A DNA stretch of 64,000 nucleotides from Coenobita brevimanus (Eukaryota; Arthropoda; Malacostraca; Decapoda; Coenobitidae). Shown in pieces: positions 35,640-47,580 of the stretch. The notes under the pieces were generated by a model. It was not told the DNA's origin. It searched no databases and worked only from the letters and a program-made list of their open reading frames with translations. Both the position numbers and the translations under genes were made by a program. The stretch covers positions 14,190,830-14,254,829 of the forward strand of contig CM064690.1 in NCBI GenBank assembly GCA_032717465.1, given 5' to 3'. Position 1 is the stretch's first letter. Each line of letters begins with the position of its first letter.

Positions 35640-36775
35640 CACCTTCTATTTCCACTTCCCTGTAGCAATGGCCACTGCATTAACATCAGCAAACGAGGTG
35701 GTATCTCGAATTGCTACCATCGGCAGGGTATGGCTGATGGCACAGGGTCCACCCAGTCATTATCGAACGACTGTGCCGGCAGCAACTGTTACAAACACAG
35801 TTCATGCATGTCAGCGGAGAAGCGCAGGTTTGGCCCTCTACTTTATCAGTATCCATGGTTTTACTACCAATTTGCATTCAATTCACTTTTTTTTTCAGTC
35901 AGTATCCCCTCTAGCCCTGTTCCTCACAGAATCCCAAATCTCTCCATCTACTGAAATATCCCCATTTTGTTCTGGTTACCATCTCTTCACAAACTTCCAT
36001 AACAAGGGTGGCACCTGTTGTTATATCAGTTCTGACTCTGCAGTTGACACTGTTTTGAACTTCACTTCAGCTTATTTTGATTATTCACTGTATAAACTAA
36101 ATTATCAAAATATTATCAAATATATCTGTGTAGTCTGTCACACCCCCAATGCTTCTCCAGAACCCAGTGTATTTGACTCCATATCCACACAGTTGACTAA
36201 CCTTAGCCTCACCCTCAGCACTGAAATTACCGTGATTTTAACATGTACATAATGTAGAATGGTTATCACATTCTGCCAGGACTGACAATTCTGGTCTAGA
36301 ATGCAAGCTGCCTGCAGAATCATGTAATCTCATGTAGTTGGTAAAGCAGCCAACCAAAATACCAGATAATCCTGACCATATTGCTCATCTCTTGGATCTA
36401 TTCCTGACAAATAATCCAGATCAGTACAGGATAGAAGTACTGTCATCACTTGGATCCACCAACCACAATCTCATCAAAGCCTCAATAGTCAGCCCCCCAA
36501 ACCTCCCTGTTCTGAACCAGTCAGGGTGACCTGATGGCACTTTGATAGGGGAGACTGGGATGGATTCAGAAATTACCTAGCTGACATTCCATGGCAGTCT
36601 TTCTTCTCTAGCGACATCATTTCTACCCAGTCCCGCATTAATGACTTAATACCACCTGGTATGGAATTGTTCATACCAAGTCAATGGTTCACTGAAAGAT
36701 TGGACTTCCCAAAATGGTTTGATAGTAACTGTGCTAGAGCAGCAGCCCAAAAGTCATTAGCACATAACTCTTCCA
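35640..36775 (+). pseudogene. LINE-F endonuclease region
   Basis: ALYFISIHGFTTNLHSIHFF (NVRGLTTN-like start), ALFLTESQIS (the ETQ block), NKGGTCCYISSD, then after stops HLLDLFLTNNPDQYRIEVLS and LGSTNHNLI (SDH block, here TNH). The fragment continues past an inserted SINE-G at 36776-37265. Confidence 0.75.
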
Positions 36776-37265
36776 TCCATCCATCCATCATCCAATCCAG
36801 TTTTGCCCCATGAGGAGCGTAGGAGCCCAGGGCTAGGCAAGTTGGTCTTGACATTTAAGATGAGAGTGACCAGCCTCACTCATCCCTGAGTGGCATTACA
36901 CGAGCAATAAACCCCAACCACCCCTTAGATATAAACCTACACAGGCTCAATTCGATTGGAGCACCTTAGTTACCCACTAAACTACCAGGCGCCATAATTT
37001 GATTATGTGGTTACCACCCAGCATAGTAAATGGTTTCCTGGTGTACAGGAAACCATTTGGTTTGTTACTCAGTGTAGAGTCACCCATAGGCAGAAGGAAG
37101 AGGAAAGAATAAAGGAAAGAAAGACAGAAGAGGGAGTGTAAGGTCACCCATAGGCAGAAGGAAGAGGAAAGAATAACAGAAGAGGAAGGAAGAAAGAGAG
37201 GAAAGGGCAGAGACCCAAAGATGCACTACATTGAGTGAGTGGTTGGTGAGCACCCCCACCTACCA
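36776..37265 (-). mobile_element. SINE-G copy, full length, inside LINE-F
   Basis: Minus orientation: (ATCC)n tail at 36776-36792, the tRNA-like region at 36935-37010, the perfect 13-bp-arm palindrome at 37028-37058, pyrimidine-rich units, and the head CACTACATTGAGTGAGTGG at 37226-37244. Confidence 0.9.
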
Positions 37266-39200
37266 TACTTAAAATAATAAAAATCTGAATCACTCAGTCA
37301 ATTAGAATTGCTAGAAACCATGCAAAAGAAGTAATGAATCTCTCTAAATCAAACTTTCTTCACAGTCAAGCATCCAAACTATTAAACAATCCTAATGACA
37401 GTACCTGTAGAATATTCTGGTCAACTCTCAGTTCTTTCAGTGACAACTTTAACAAGTCATGACCCATTCCCTCACTAAAATCCTCAGACAGTAACATTAC
37501 AGACCCATGTGGTAAAGTGAATATCCTTGCCAGTACATTTGCCAGAAAATATACATTAGAGGAAGTCAGCCAGAACATCCCAGTACTAGAGCTTGACTCG
37601 CCAGAAATTGCTCCACTTAAAATACAGACTAGATAAATAAAATCTGTCCTAGACAATTTACCAACCAACAAAGCTCCAGGTGCTGATGGAATTCCTCCAA
37701 TTGTTTTGAAAAAGTGCTCCCCAGGACTTGCTTCTGTTCTAGCTAAATTATTCAGACTATGCATATGCATTTCTTCATTCCCTGATTCTTGGAAACAAGC
37801 CAATATCCACCCAACTCTGAAGAAAGGAAGCTCTTCTGACCCCTCTGATTACAGACCAATAGCTATCACGTCTTCTCTTGGTAAAGAATTTGAAATTGTA
37901 ATGAATAAGCATATTGATAAAAATCTTGAATCAAACAACTTAAATAATGATAAACAGTATGGTTTTTGCCACGAAAGATCCACCATTGATATACTCAGTC
38001 TTCTGACCCACACCATCCATCAATCAATTGACCAGCATGGAGAAACTCATTCAGTAGTCTTTGATATTTCTAAAGCTTTTGATAGAGTGTGGCAATGTTC
38101 CCTGCTATCCAAACTCCCTTGCTGTGGACAAATGTCTTATTTTCCTCTGATTTCCTAATATCTTAGTGTCAGAAAGCTAAGAATAAATGTAGATGATATG
38201 TATTCCGATTTCCATTCAATTAACGCCGGTGTGCCACAAGGATCAGTTCTGGCTCCAACCCTGTTCCTAATTCATATTAATAATCTCTTATCTGTCACCA
38301 ATAATCCCATCCATTCATATGCAGATGACTCAACACTTCACAGTTCATTCACACTTAAACCTATTCACTAAGTTTAATACTGTATCTCTCACTCACAACA
38401 GAGTACAGCCATCTCCATAAATCAAGACATGTCTAGGATCACTGAGTGGGGACAAAATAACCTTGCCTTTTTTAATGCTAGTAAAACCAAATATATACAG
38501 TTTACTAATAGGCAGACATTACCAGATTCGTATATTACTTTCAGTGCTACTAATATTCCTATCTTCAAAAGTACTGAAACTCACTGTGTTTCACTTAACA
38601 ATGCCCTCACCTAGACCTCTAATGTCAGATCACTTGCTAAACCTGCCTCAGAGAAACTTGGACTGTTATACAGAGTTTATAGCTTCTTCACTGATGAGTA
38701 GTTAGTTATAGTTCATAAGAGTCATGCGCACTCTTAGCTGGAATATTGCTCAACCTTGTGGAATGGATGTGGAGAGGTTGCACTGAAACAACTAGACAAA
38801 ATTCAGAGCAAAGCTATTACAATTATTAATAGTCTTGGCATTACAAATAAACTACCTCCCCTGCAGGTTAGAGGAAATGTTGCCTCCCTTGCATTAATTT
38901 ACAGATGCTCAGATGAAGTGGTATCTATCATGCCACCACACCATGCCATCCCCTGTGCCACACGGGCATCTGGTAGTGCTCATGACTGGACTGTCACACT
39001 GCTATGTTGCAGAACTTGTGCCTGTTATAAATCTTTTATTCTCCGAACTGCATCTCTTTGGAACTTGCCTCTCCAGAGTTGTTTCCCCCCAAAATTCAAC
39101 ATACAGCTGTTCAAGACCATCTGTTATAGATTTTTTATGAAAGGAGGACACCTGTAATCTGGTGTATGGATTATTTTTTTTGTTTATTTGTTTTTCTTCT
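37266..39200 (+). pseudogene. LINE-F reverse transcriptase and 3' end
   Basis: Continues LINE-F: NKAPGADGIPPIVLKKCSPG (about 37665), DYRPIAITSSLGKEFE, QYGFCHERSTIDIL, VVFDISKAFDRVW, GVPQGSVLAPTLFLIHINN, SYADDSTLHSS (catalytic YADD at about 38322). Then ITEWGQNNLAFFNASKTKY, and the C-terminal KIQSKAITIINS and SLALIYRCSDE. Several stops (for example at 38157 and 38370) kill it. It ends near a T-rich/A-rich tail at about 39170-39216. Confidence 0.85.
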
Positions 39201-39215
39201 GTTAAAAAAAAAAAA

Positions 39216-39762
39216 AAAAGGCATGAAATGTGCTGGCTAGAGTGCTGAGTGGTTGGAAGAAGTTCGTGGAGCTGATGCCTCTCCTGACTTTGAGAGGGTC
39301 CTCCCTCTGTGCTATAAGATCTTTATATGTGGCATGGTTTAGAAGTGTAATACTGTATGGTAATGAGATCTGGGCAGTAAAGGAAGAGGATTTTCTTAGG
39401 CTCAAATGTACTGAAATGACATTGATTAGGTGGCTGTTCAGTGCTTCCTTGAATTTGGGGCCTGGGGGGCCAGGTTTACGATTGAAGAGTTGAGAAGAAG
39501 GATGGAACTGGAGTGTATTTGTGTTGTGATGAGGAGGGATAGATTGAGATGGTTTGGGCATGTAGAGAAGATGGGGGATGACAGTTGGGTACTGAAAGCG
39601 AAAAGTGTGAATGTTGGGGTAGCGTTGTGAGAGGCAGACCAAAAAAGACTTGGAAAGAGGTAAGTGAGTGTTACCTCAGGGATAAGGGACTGAGGAGGGA
39701 GGCTGCTAGAGATCAAGCAGCATGGAGAGCTGCCATTAGATGACTAAGACTGATGCACACAT
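39216..39762 (+). pseudogene. LINE-C 3' end
   Basis: [75 protein letters not shown]. Collinear with 23745-24240. One frameshift near 39460. Ends ACTGATGCACACATG. Confidence 0.8.
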
Positions 39763-40420
39763 GAAATCAGTATTATCTCACAGCCTACCTCTAATACTGC
39801 TACAGCTCTTATGCACCCACTTATCACAAGAAGGAGTTACTTCCCACACCCTCGTGACAAACTGTATGTAGCCTCACTCCCTTTACTTTGACAGTATCAC
39901 TACCATCCCTAGATATTATCACTTTTGTTTTATTCTCATTTACTTTCAAACCCTTGTTCCCCATTCCGTCTCTCCATTTCTTAGATCTTTCCTCCGTTTC
40001 CTTTTCATTCTCTGCTGTCAGCACCAGGCCATCAGCATATGAAATCTCCCATGGGAGTCCATTTCTGAAGTCGCATGAGAGAGCTTTAAGCACCTTGACA
40101 AGCAATAAGAGACTCAAGACTGACCCCCTGATGCATGCCAACATTCATGGGAAACTCATCACTCAAATCTCCATTCATTTTCACCTGAGTGGGAGCACCC
40201 ACATACGTAGCCATAACTACTTTATTCAACAGCTCCTCAACCCCAAGCTTTCTCTATTATATTATATATCTTTTCTTGTTATACCTTTTGAAAATCATAC
40301 TTTTTCTCTCTCTCTCTCTTTCTTTCCCTTCATAAAGTATTATAGCCTCATTGCTCATATTTTGGAACAATTCATCATTCCTTACAAATCTCCTTGACCA
40401 TTAACGTGAATGATAAATCT
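39763..40420 (-). pseudogene. LINE-C RT fragment, opposite orientation
   Basis: Minus strand from 40144: LSCDFRNGLPWEISYADGLV (YADD changed to YADG), KKWRDGMGNKGLKVNENKTK. Further inward the zinc-finger region, with a CHEGV block. Lies head-to-tail against the plus-strand copy ending at 39762. Confidence 0.8.
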
Positions 40421-40543
40421 GAATCAGTTGATGTTATCCACCTCAGTTTTCAGAAAGGTCATGATAGATTTCCCCATAATCAACTTTGTAAGTTTACAGT
40501 ATCAGTGATAATGTTCAAAGGTGAATTGAAAGTTAACTTATAG

Positions 40544-40925
40544 ATAAGGTGACCAGAGTCCCACTTTTAGGCGGGACAGTCCCGCTTTTTTGACATCTGT
40601 CCCGCTTATTTAATTGCGATTAAAATGTTCCGCTTTTTTAGCAAATTAAAGGGATTATGGTGTCTGGCAATAGATAGATAGATAGATCTTACGTGTCCCG
40701 CTTTTAGAAAATTGCTATTACATTAGATATAAGATGACCTTCTTTTATGAAACTGTGATGAATTAGTAAAATTATGCATAGTCTAAACCAAGTGAAATGC
40801 CGAATTGTTGTTATAGAATCTGTTATACTCACTGACAACTTTGGTCGGCCATTCACCGTTCCATACGGTATGTTCGGAGTTTGTCTAAGACGTTAGGGTT
40901 GGCAGCCTCAGGTGAGGTGCAGCGC

Positions 40926-40975
<50 letters not shown>

Positions 40976-41021
40976 CAGGTGACAATGTCCTGCTTTTAGC
41001 TCCAGTAAATCTGGTCACATT
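40544..41021. mobile_element. hAT-like MITE with nested LINE-A tail and (TA)n
   Basis: Left ATAAGGTGACCAGA, right TCTGGTCACATT, with TGACCAGA shared inverted. Flanked by a perfect 8-bp duplication ACTTATAG (40536-40543 and 41022-41029). TGTCCCGCTTTT motifs repeat inside. A roughly 40-bp LINE-A tail (GGTGTCTGGCAATAGATAGA) lies at 40648-40688 and (TA)n at 40930-40970. Confidence 0.7.
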
Positions 41022-41039
41022 ACTTATAGAACATAAATA

Positions 41040-42180
41040 AAGAGTTGTTATTAACATGAAGAAAGCAGACTGTTACAAGTGAAGTATATCAAGTTATATT
41101 TTGGGTTTTATACTGTTTACTGCTTATATTGATGATATTGATGATGATTTTTGTTGTAAAATATCCAGATTCACTGATGTCATGAAAATTGGTAACATGA
41201 TCGATACACCTGAAAAAAGACTGATGATTCAAAGGGACTTTGATAAATTGTTCAGTTGGACTCAGACATGGTAGACAGATTTTATTATTGACAGATTCAA
41301 AATCCTAAAGACTGGGAGTAAAATGAAAACTGTAGTTACACTGTAAATAATATTTGACATGCAAATATGCACCAAGAAAAAGATTGAGGAATACAATAGT
41401 AATCAAGTTTTCACTACACCAAAGCAATAACACTAACAAACTACTGTAGTTGAGTTTATAGACAGAGTATTCAAATTCAAATAAGACAGTATCATTCATA
41501 CCTTGTACAGTTCCTTAGTGCATCCACGTCTGTATTGTGTTCAGATATGGTCATATTACAGAAAAGATATAGAGATGCTAGTGAGAGTACAGTGAAGCAT
41601 AGGCAAAATGACACCTACGGTAAATTGAGTAACAACCTACATGAGGTAGCAGCCGTGGCTCAGTGGGTTAGAGTGCTCCGTTCTGACCGAAGGGTCGGAG
41701 AATCGAATCCATCCAAGGGTCATTGGTAGACATCAGGAAGGGCATCCGGTCATAAAATGCTACACGCTCCAAACCAAAGTCCTCTACCCAGGGGCAACGC
41801 CATAGCCCTTATCCAAAAAAGGGGTACGTGGCGTAAAACTCACTCTATGAGGAATGTTTGTAAGAGTTTAGGTGTTTGACTTTATTAAAACACAGATTGT
41901 TAGGGGATCTGATTCCATATTCAAACATTTTTAAAGAGACTGATAATATGGTAGTCAGTCAGTGCTTCACAGTAGACCATTGAAATTACACTAGAGGTAA
42001 TGAATCCCTCGAATTGTATAAAATTAGTTTCCAGTCAAATGAAGCAAAAAAAATTTTCTTCAATAGGGTACTAAACATATAGAACAAGTTGTCTTGGAAT
42101 CTGGTGGACTGCAGTTCAGTAATAACATTTAAAACTTGCGTAGATAGGTTTGTATCTTTGAATTCCCAATGAAACACATT
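41040..42180 (+). pseudogene. CR1-like LINE fragment interrupted by SINE-H
   Basis: Reads YIDDIDDDFCCKISRFTDVM, TPEKRLMIQRDFDKLFSWTQ, then RPRLYCVQIWSYYRKDIEML. After SINE-H it continues HRLLGDLI, NEAKKIFFNRVLNI and DCSSVITFKTCVDRF, in CR1 order. The FADD motif is degraded to FTDV. Full of stops. Confidence 0.75.
41647..41846 (+). mobile_element. SINE-H, tRNA-derived SINE
   Basis: The 5' head GCAGCCGTGGCTCAGTGGGT (A box TGGCTCAGTGG) and GGTCGGAGAATCGAATCC (B box) form a degenerate tRNA-like module. A non-tRNA body of about 130 bp ends GGGGTACGTGGCGTAAAACT. ATGAGG flanks both sides (41641-41646 and 41847-41852), and the CR1 frame continues across it. Not a functional tRNA gene, because the acceptor stem cannot be closed. 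Confidence 0.8.
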
Positions 42181-42992
42181 CCCAGCTGAATAATATAAAA
42201 TGCTGACAAGTTGTTTTTCACTCTTTCACTTTGTGGTTAATAGAGCAACAGAACAGTACTTTCAAAGTATTGTTACTTTTCCCTTACAGATGAGTGTAGA
42301 ACACAGTTCCATCCTTCAGCCCTTCATATAAAATTTCCTTGACAGCATTTCTAAGTTGCATGGGAGTCCTTCTCACTTTTTTCACCAACTTTGGCTGGAG
42401 GGTTTGGTATGTGAGAGTGAGAAGCTTTCTTGCTGTGCTATTCTTACCTTGTACTCATAGAATTAGATGTACTCATAGTTTTCTCCATAACAAACAACCT
42501 CTAAGGACAATTAGATGTGTTGCTGTTTGCATTCCTTAGAAGAAATATTCCTTTTGTGTATATTTGTTACAGACAGATGATGAATTCGGTCATTTCATGA
42601 AAAAGCTAGTCAGGTCATGAGATAGTGTTTGTTAAGTTTGGGCTGATTTTGGCTAAGGTTAGGATAAGTTAGGTAGATTTCGGCAGAGATTCAGTTACAA
42701 TAGTTTAAGTTAACTTAGATTAAGATTAGGTTAAGTTAAATCAGGTGCCACTTGGCATCTGCTCCCATACATGCTACCTCTCCCTCTAAACTTGCCCATA
42801 TAACCCTAACCTAACATTAACATTAACCTTTTCTCATAAACTGACAAGGCATTTTACATAAACGATCTGCCTGTACCATTCCTACTTCTGTACATACACA
42901 CAGCTGCCTTGCAGCTCTTTAATATTTTTACAACTTTTTTTCTCATTTAAGCCATCATTCTGTAAAATTAACCAAGATTATACTGTTTGCAG
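42181..42992. other. Intron before exon D, unassigned
   Basis: No gene or TE recognised. Degenerate TTAGGTTA-like motifs at 42640-42740 and CCCTAACCTAAC at 42801-42812. The last 15 bp form the exon D acceptor. Confidence 0.5.
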
Positions 42993-43259
42993 ACACTGCT
43001 AAGTCTGAGCAAGCTGTGTGGGTTGGTGTCGAGTGGCAGCGGGTGCGGCAGCGGGGTGGAGGGAGGGATTGGAGGTAGCAGTGGCGGCGGAGGTGGAGCA
43101 GGGGACGCTAGTAACAGCAGTCTGGTAATGGAAGACGATTCACTCAGATTGGAGGAGGAGTTGATATTGCACCAGGAACAGCTACCTGAACCAGTCCTCT
43201 CTGCTCATTCTCTTGATCCCACTACAATGAGGGTTCTCGCACCCACAGAGCTTATTCAT
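42993..43259 (+). CDS. Nup133: Nup133 exon D, with Gly/Ser-rich insertion
   Basis: This exon encodes 89 residues in phase 0. It starts TLLSLSKLCGL, which matches the vertebrate TLLGLSKLAAL that directly follows the block of exon C. It ends with LILHQEQLPEPVL and VLAPTELIH. The acceptor is ACTGTTTGCAG and the donor CAT|GTAAGT at 43260. Residues about 14-43 are a low-complexity Gly/Ser run (SSGSGCGSG, GGSSGGGGGAG) that replaces a shorter acidic segment in vertebrate Nup133. The reading frame stays open through it, so it is probably a flexible surface loop. The local GC content is far above the AT-rich intron around it. Confidence 0.92.
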
Positions 43260-43329
43260 GTAAGTAAAGCTGGCCGCACTATAGGGTGGTACTACTACTT
43301 TGCGGCCAGGTTGTGTTAGGAAGAATTTT

Positions 43330-46300
43330 GCCACCGTAGTTCCTATGTATCGTAAAAGGCGACTAAGAGTGATGAGTTGAGGGGACTAGGGACCCCCTCC
43401 TCGGTTTTTTTAGTTCCTACAGTGAGGCAGGGCATAGAAAGGGAAGGGGGATTGAGTTATCCCCATACCCTAAAGATTGGGCCTGTGAATGTGCGTGGAT
43501 GTAGTACGATTGAGACTAAAAGGGAGGAGATTAGGAAAATGTTTGCGAGAAGAAAGTTGGGTGTGTTAGCTTTGAGTGAAACAAAGATGAAAGGGAAAGG
43601 TGATTCAAAGTTTGGAAGTGTTAATGGAAGATTGTCAGGTGTTGATAGAGGAAGGGTGAGAGGTGTGGCCTTGTTAATGAGCCCGGAAGTGCAGCAGTGT
43701 GTGATTGAATGGAAGTGGGTGTCATCCAGGGGCACACCTAGAGATTTTGGGGCCCGGGGGGCTAGGTTCTTTGTGGGGCCCCCTTCCTGGATGGGGGGCC
43801 CCACAAAGAACCTATTTCCCCACATTCTCAAAACTTATCTAATATCTCAGCCAGGATTGTCGGGATGATAAATATATATATTTTAAATATTAATAAAAAA
43901 GCTTATAAATTTTTAACGCTTTTTGGGGCTCCCCCTCCATTTGGGGCCCAGGGGGCAGTTTCAAACAACCCCCCCCCGCCCCCCCCTCAGGTACGCCACT
44001 GGTGTCATCGAGACTGATGTGGGTGAAAGTGAAATTTGAACATGAGTTGTGGGTATTTGTGAGTTCATATGGGCCTGGTAGCAAAAGAGATGCAGAAGAA
44101 AGGGAGTCCTTCTGGAATGATGTTAATGAGTGTCTGCAGAGCTTTGGAGCGAATGTGAATGTGGTAATAATAGGAGATCTGAATGCTAGAGTGGGAAATG
44201 TAGTAGTTGAAGGTATAGTTGGTATGCATGGTGTGCCTGGAAGAAATGAAAATGGGGAACGAATGATAGGGATGTGTGTTGAGCAAGAGGTGGTGATTGG
44301 AAATACCTTCTTTGAGAAGAAAGATATTTATAAGTATACGTAGGTGAGACAGGAGGGTGGAAGGGTTGTTGATAGAGCATTGATGGACTAAGTGGTTGTG
44401 TCCAGGAATGTAATAGGAAGATTGTTGGATGTGAGAGTTTTGAGAGGGGAGGGTGGAGGTATTTCTGACCACTACCTGGTGGAGGGAAAGTTGAGAGTAG
44501 GTAAGAGATGGGTGAGAGCTAGGAGAGTTAGGTATGGCAGGGAGGTTTTGAAAGTGAGTGAATTGTATAAAAGAGAGAAAATGATAGAGCATCAGGAGAA
44601 AATGAAAGATGAGTGGAAAACAGTGAAAGATCAGGAGAATGGTTGTGTGGAGGAGGAATGACAGTTGTTTAAGAGTGCTGTGGTGGGGCATGCGGAAGAG
44701 GTGTGTGGTGTAAGAAAGGGAACTGAATGGTGGTGTGAGGAAGTAAGTATAGCTGTGGCTGAGAAGAGACGTGCATATGAAGTGTGGCCACAGAGGAAGG
44801 ATGAGGTGTCATATGAGAGTTATAAGGAAAAGAGGAATAGGGTGAGAAGGGCTCTGCAGGATGCTAAAGTGGCAGCAGATGCGATGTGGGGTAGGTGGTT
44901 GATGAGAATTTTCAACAGAATAAGAAAATGTTTTGGAAGGAGATGAAAAGTGTGCGAAAGGGAGAGTCTGGGAAGGAAGAGCGAGTAAAAGCAGAGGATG
45001 GAAGGATGTTAATTGTGATGAATGCAGTAAGGAAGAGATGGGCAGAGTATTTTGAAAGATTGTTAAATATGCTGAGAGCAAGAAGCACGTAAAGAGACTA
45101 GTGAAGAGGAAAAAGAAGGAAGTAAATGATGAACTAGGAAGAAAAATGAATGCGAACTACTCTGAAATTAGGAAGTTATTCTAGAAGGAGGTGCGGGAAT
45201 GTAGAAATGAAAGCGTAAAGAAATGTGACAGTGTGCAGGATGTTGGTGGTAGATTATTAACCCATGGGGATGAAGTAAGGACCAGATCGAAAGAATATTT
45301 TGAAAGCCTGGTGAATGGGAATAGAGAGAGCAGAGCGGCTGTAAACATGATTGGTTTGGGGGATGTGCAGAGAAGGAATGCAGTACGAGGAAACGTGACA
45401 CTTGCACAAGTGAAGAGTGCTGTGAAGCAGTTGAAAAATGGGAAAGCATCTGGGATTGATGAGGTGTATGCAGAGATGCTTAAGTGTAGTGGATAGAGTG
45501 GAATGAAGTGCTTGTTGGAGATATGTAAGAAGGCATGGATGAGTGAAACTGTGCCTGCAGAGTGGAAAAAGGTTGTGACATTACCCCTGCACAAAAACAA
45601 AGGTGAGCGAAGTGAGTGCAAGAATTATAGTGGCATAAGTTTATTGAGCGTGGTAGGGAAGGTATATGGAAGAACTAATATAGAGTAGGTAAGAGAGATA
45701 TCAGAAATCCTAGTGAGTGATGAACCGGGTGGATTTAGGAGTGGCAGAGGATGTGTAGATCAAATATTTGCAGTGAGACAGACACCAGAGAAGGCTTTTG
45801 AGAAAGACCATAAGGTGTTTATGGCATTCATGGATCTGTAAAAAGCATATGACAAAGTGGAGAGAGAAGGATTGTGGAAAGTTTTGTGCATGTACGGTGT
45901 AGATGGTAAGCTGCTAAGTGCTGTCAAGGGTTTTTATGATGGTAGTGACTCATGTGTAAGGGTTAATGGGCATCTAAGTGAATGGTTCATGATCGGTGTG
46001 GGCGTGCGACAGGGTTGTGTGATGTCCCCATGGTTGTTCAATATATATATGGATGGGGTGATGAGAGAAGTAAAAACACGAGTAATGGAGAGAGGGATGA
46101 TGTTGGTAATGAATGATGATGGATGGAATATCTCAAATTTGTTGTATGCTGATGGTGCAGTACTGCTTGCAAGTACCGGAAAAGAACTTGGTAGGCTAGT
46201 GCAGAGTTTTGCTGATGTCTGTGAGTGTCATGCCTTGAAAGTAAATGTAAAAAAGAGTAGAGTGATGGTTATTGAGAGAGAAGGTGACTCCCAGTGTGAT

Positions 46301-47179
46301 ATTACAGTGAATGGAGAAAGACTGGAATTGGTGAGAGAGTTCAAATACCTGGGTACAGTGATAGAAAAGAGAGGAAAATGTGCAAAAGAAGTTGAAAGTA
46401 GAGTGACACAAGGAAGAAAAATAGCTGGTGCAATGAAGGGCGTGATAAGAAACAGAGGCTTGAGTGTTGCAGCTGCTCGAGGCTTACATGAAAGAGTGTT
46501 TGTGCCAACTTTAACATAAGAATGTAAGACTATGGTGTGGCATGAAAATGAAAAGTCAAGAGTAAGAGCAGTGGAGATGGGACTGCTGACGTATGTATGT
46601 GGAGTACAGAGGGTGGATAGGATACAAAATAATGTGATTCGTGAAAGTTGTGAAGTGAGGAAGTCTGTGGACACCTGAATCGAAGAGAGTGTACTGGAAT
46701 GGTATGGTCATGCGGAGAGTATGGATAACAATAGAGTGGTGAAAAAGGTATATCTAAGCGAATCTGAAGGAGGGAGGAGGTGAGGTAGGCCAAGGAGAAG
46801 GTGGAGGGATATGGTGGATGAGTGAGTGAGGAAGAGAGGTGTGGAAGTCGGTGAAGCTAGGGAACTGATAAGAGATCGAGGTGGTTGGATGAATGTTGCA
46901 AGGAGAAGTGCATGATCAGGGATTTGGTCCCCCATTTTGATTTTAACGTGTCTGTGTCTGGACTGACTCAGTTGGATACATTTTTGTGAAGCTACAGAAC
47001 ATGGTGAATGTTTGCAGCATATCTGATAGAGCCAGGATTCCAGGGGCTTGAATGATGAGCGAATGGAAGCATGGCCCATTGGATTGGGCAAATTTGGTCT
47101 GTCTGGACATTTTTACTCCTCACCCTGCCCTAGGGTGGGAAAGGAGGTCCAGATGATGATGATGATGATGATGATGATG
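43330..47179 (+). pseudogene. LINE-B, RTE-like retrotransposon, degenerate
   Basis: The leader CGTAAAAGGCGACTAAGAG resembles that of LINE-A. The endonuclease reads GPVNVRGCSTIETKREEI, LALSETKM, VVIIGDLNARVGNVVVEG and GISDHYLVEG. The RT reads GKASGIDEVYAEMLK, SGISLLSVVGKVYGR, GGFRSGRGCVDQIFAVR, VRQGCVMSPWLFNIYMDG and NLLYADGAVLL, with the second catalytic Asp replaced by Gly. The C-terminal domain follows. The 3' end is GGGAAAGGAGGTCC followed by (GAT)n at 47152-47178. A 275-bp hAT MITE is nested at 43727-44001. More than ten stops or shifts. Related to LINE-A but clearly a distinct family. Confidence 0.88.
43727..44001. mobile_element. hAT-like MITE, 275 bp, in LINE-B
   Basis: Ends CAGGGGCACACCTAG and CTCAGGTACGCCACTG, flanked by a perfect 8-bp duplication GTGTCATC (43719-43726 and 44002-44009). 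Removing it restores the LINE-B frame. An internal hairpin pairs AGGTTCTTTGTGGGGCCCCC with its complement about 10 bp away. Confidence 0.85.
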
Positions 47180-47189
47180 TTTAATGTAG

Positions 47190-47580
47190 TCAAGAGTGAG
47201 AGCAGTGGAAATGAGTTATTTAAGAGGAGCCTGTGGAGTCACATGGAGAGACAGGCTGACGAATAAGGATATAAAGGAGTGTTGTGGTGTGGATGTGGAT
47301 GTGATAGGAAGCGTTATGAGGAACACACTGAGGTGGTTTGGCCATGTGGAGAGGATGGAGGGTGAGAGACTGACGAAGAGAGTGTATTTGAGCGAGGTGG
47401 AGGGAGGAAGAGGGAGGGGGAGGCCGAGGATGAGATGGAGGGATGGGGTGGAGAGGTATACGAGAGAGGGGGGTGTGAGTTGGGAGCAGGGCAGTGAAAT
47501 GGCGGGGGACAGGGCGACATGGAGGTGATTTGTTTGTGGCCACCCCAAACGGGATTGAGGCGTCTGGCAATAGATAGATA
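47190..47580 (+). pseudogene. LINE-A 3' end, 5'-truncated
   Basis: Open frame 47196-47528 ([40 protein letters not shown]), then the (GATA)n tail. About 97% like 34375-34770 by eye. Sits directly after the (GAT)n tail of LINE-B. Confidence 0.88.

Noticed and set aside
41647..41720. Candidate tRNA gene with A and B boxes
   Set aside because: The acceptor stem does not pair and the sequence continues into a body bracketed by a short duplication inside a LINE; it is a SINE head.
42640..42815. Interstitial telomere repeat (TTAGG)n
   Set aside because: TTAGGTTA and CCTAACC motifs are scattered and degenerate, with no run of perfect pentamers.
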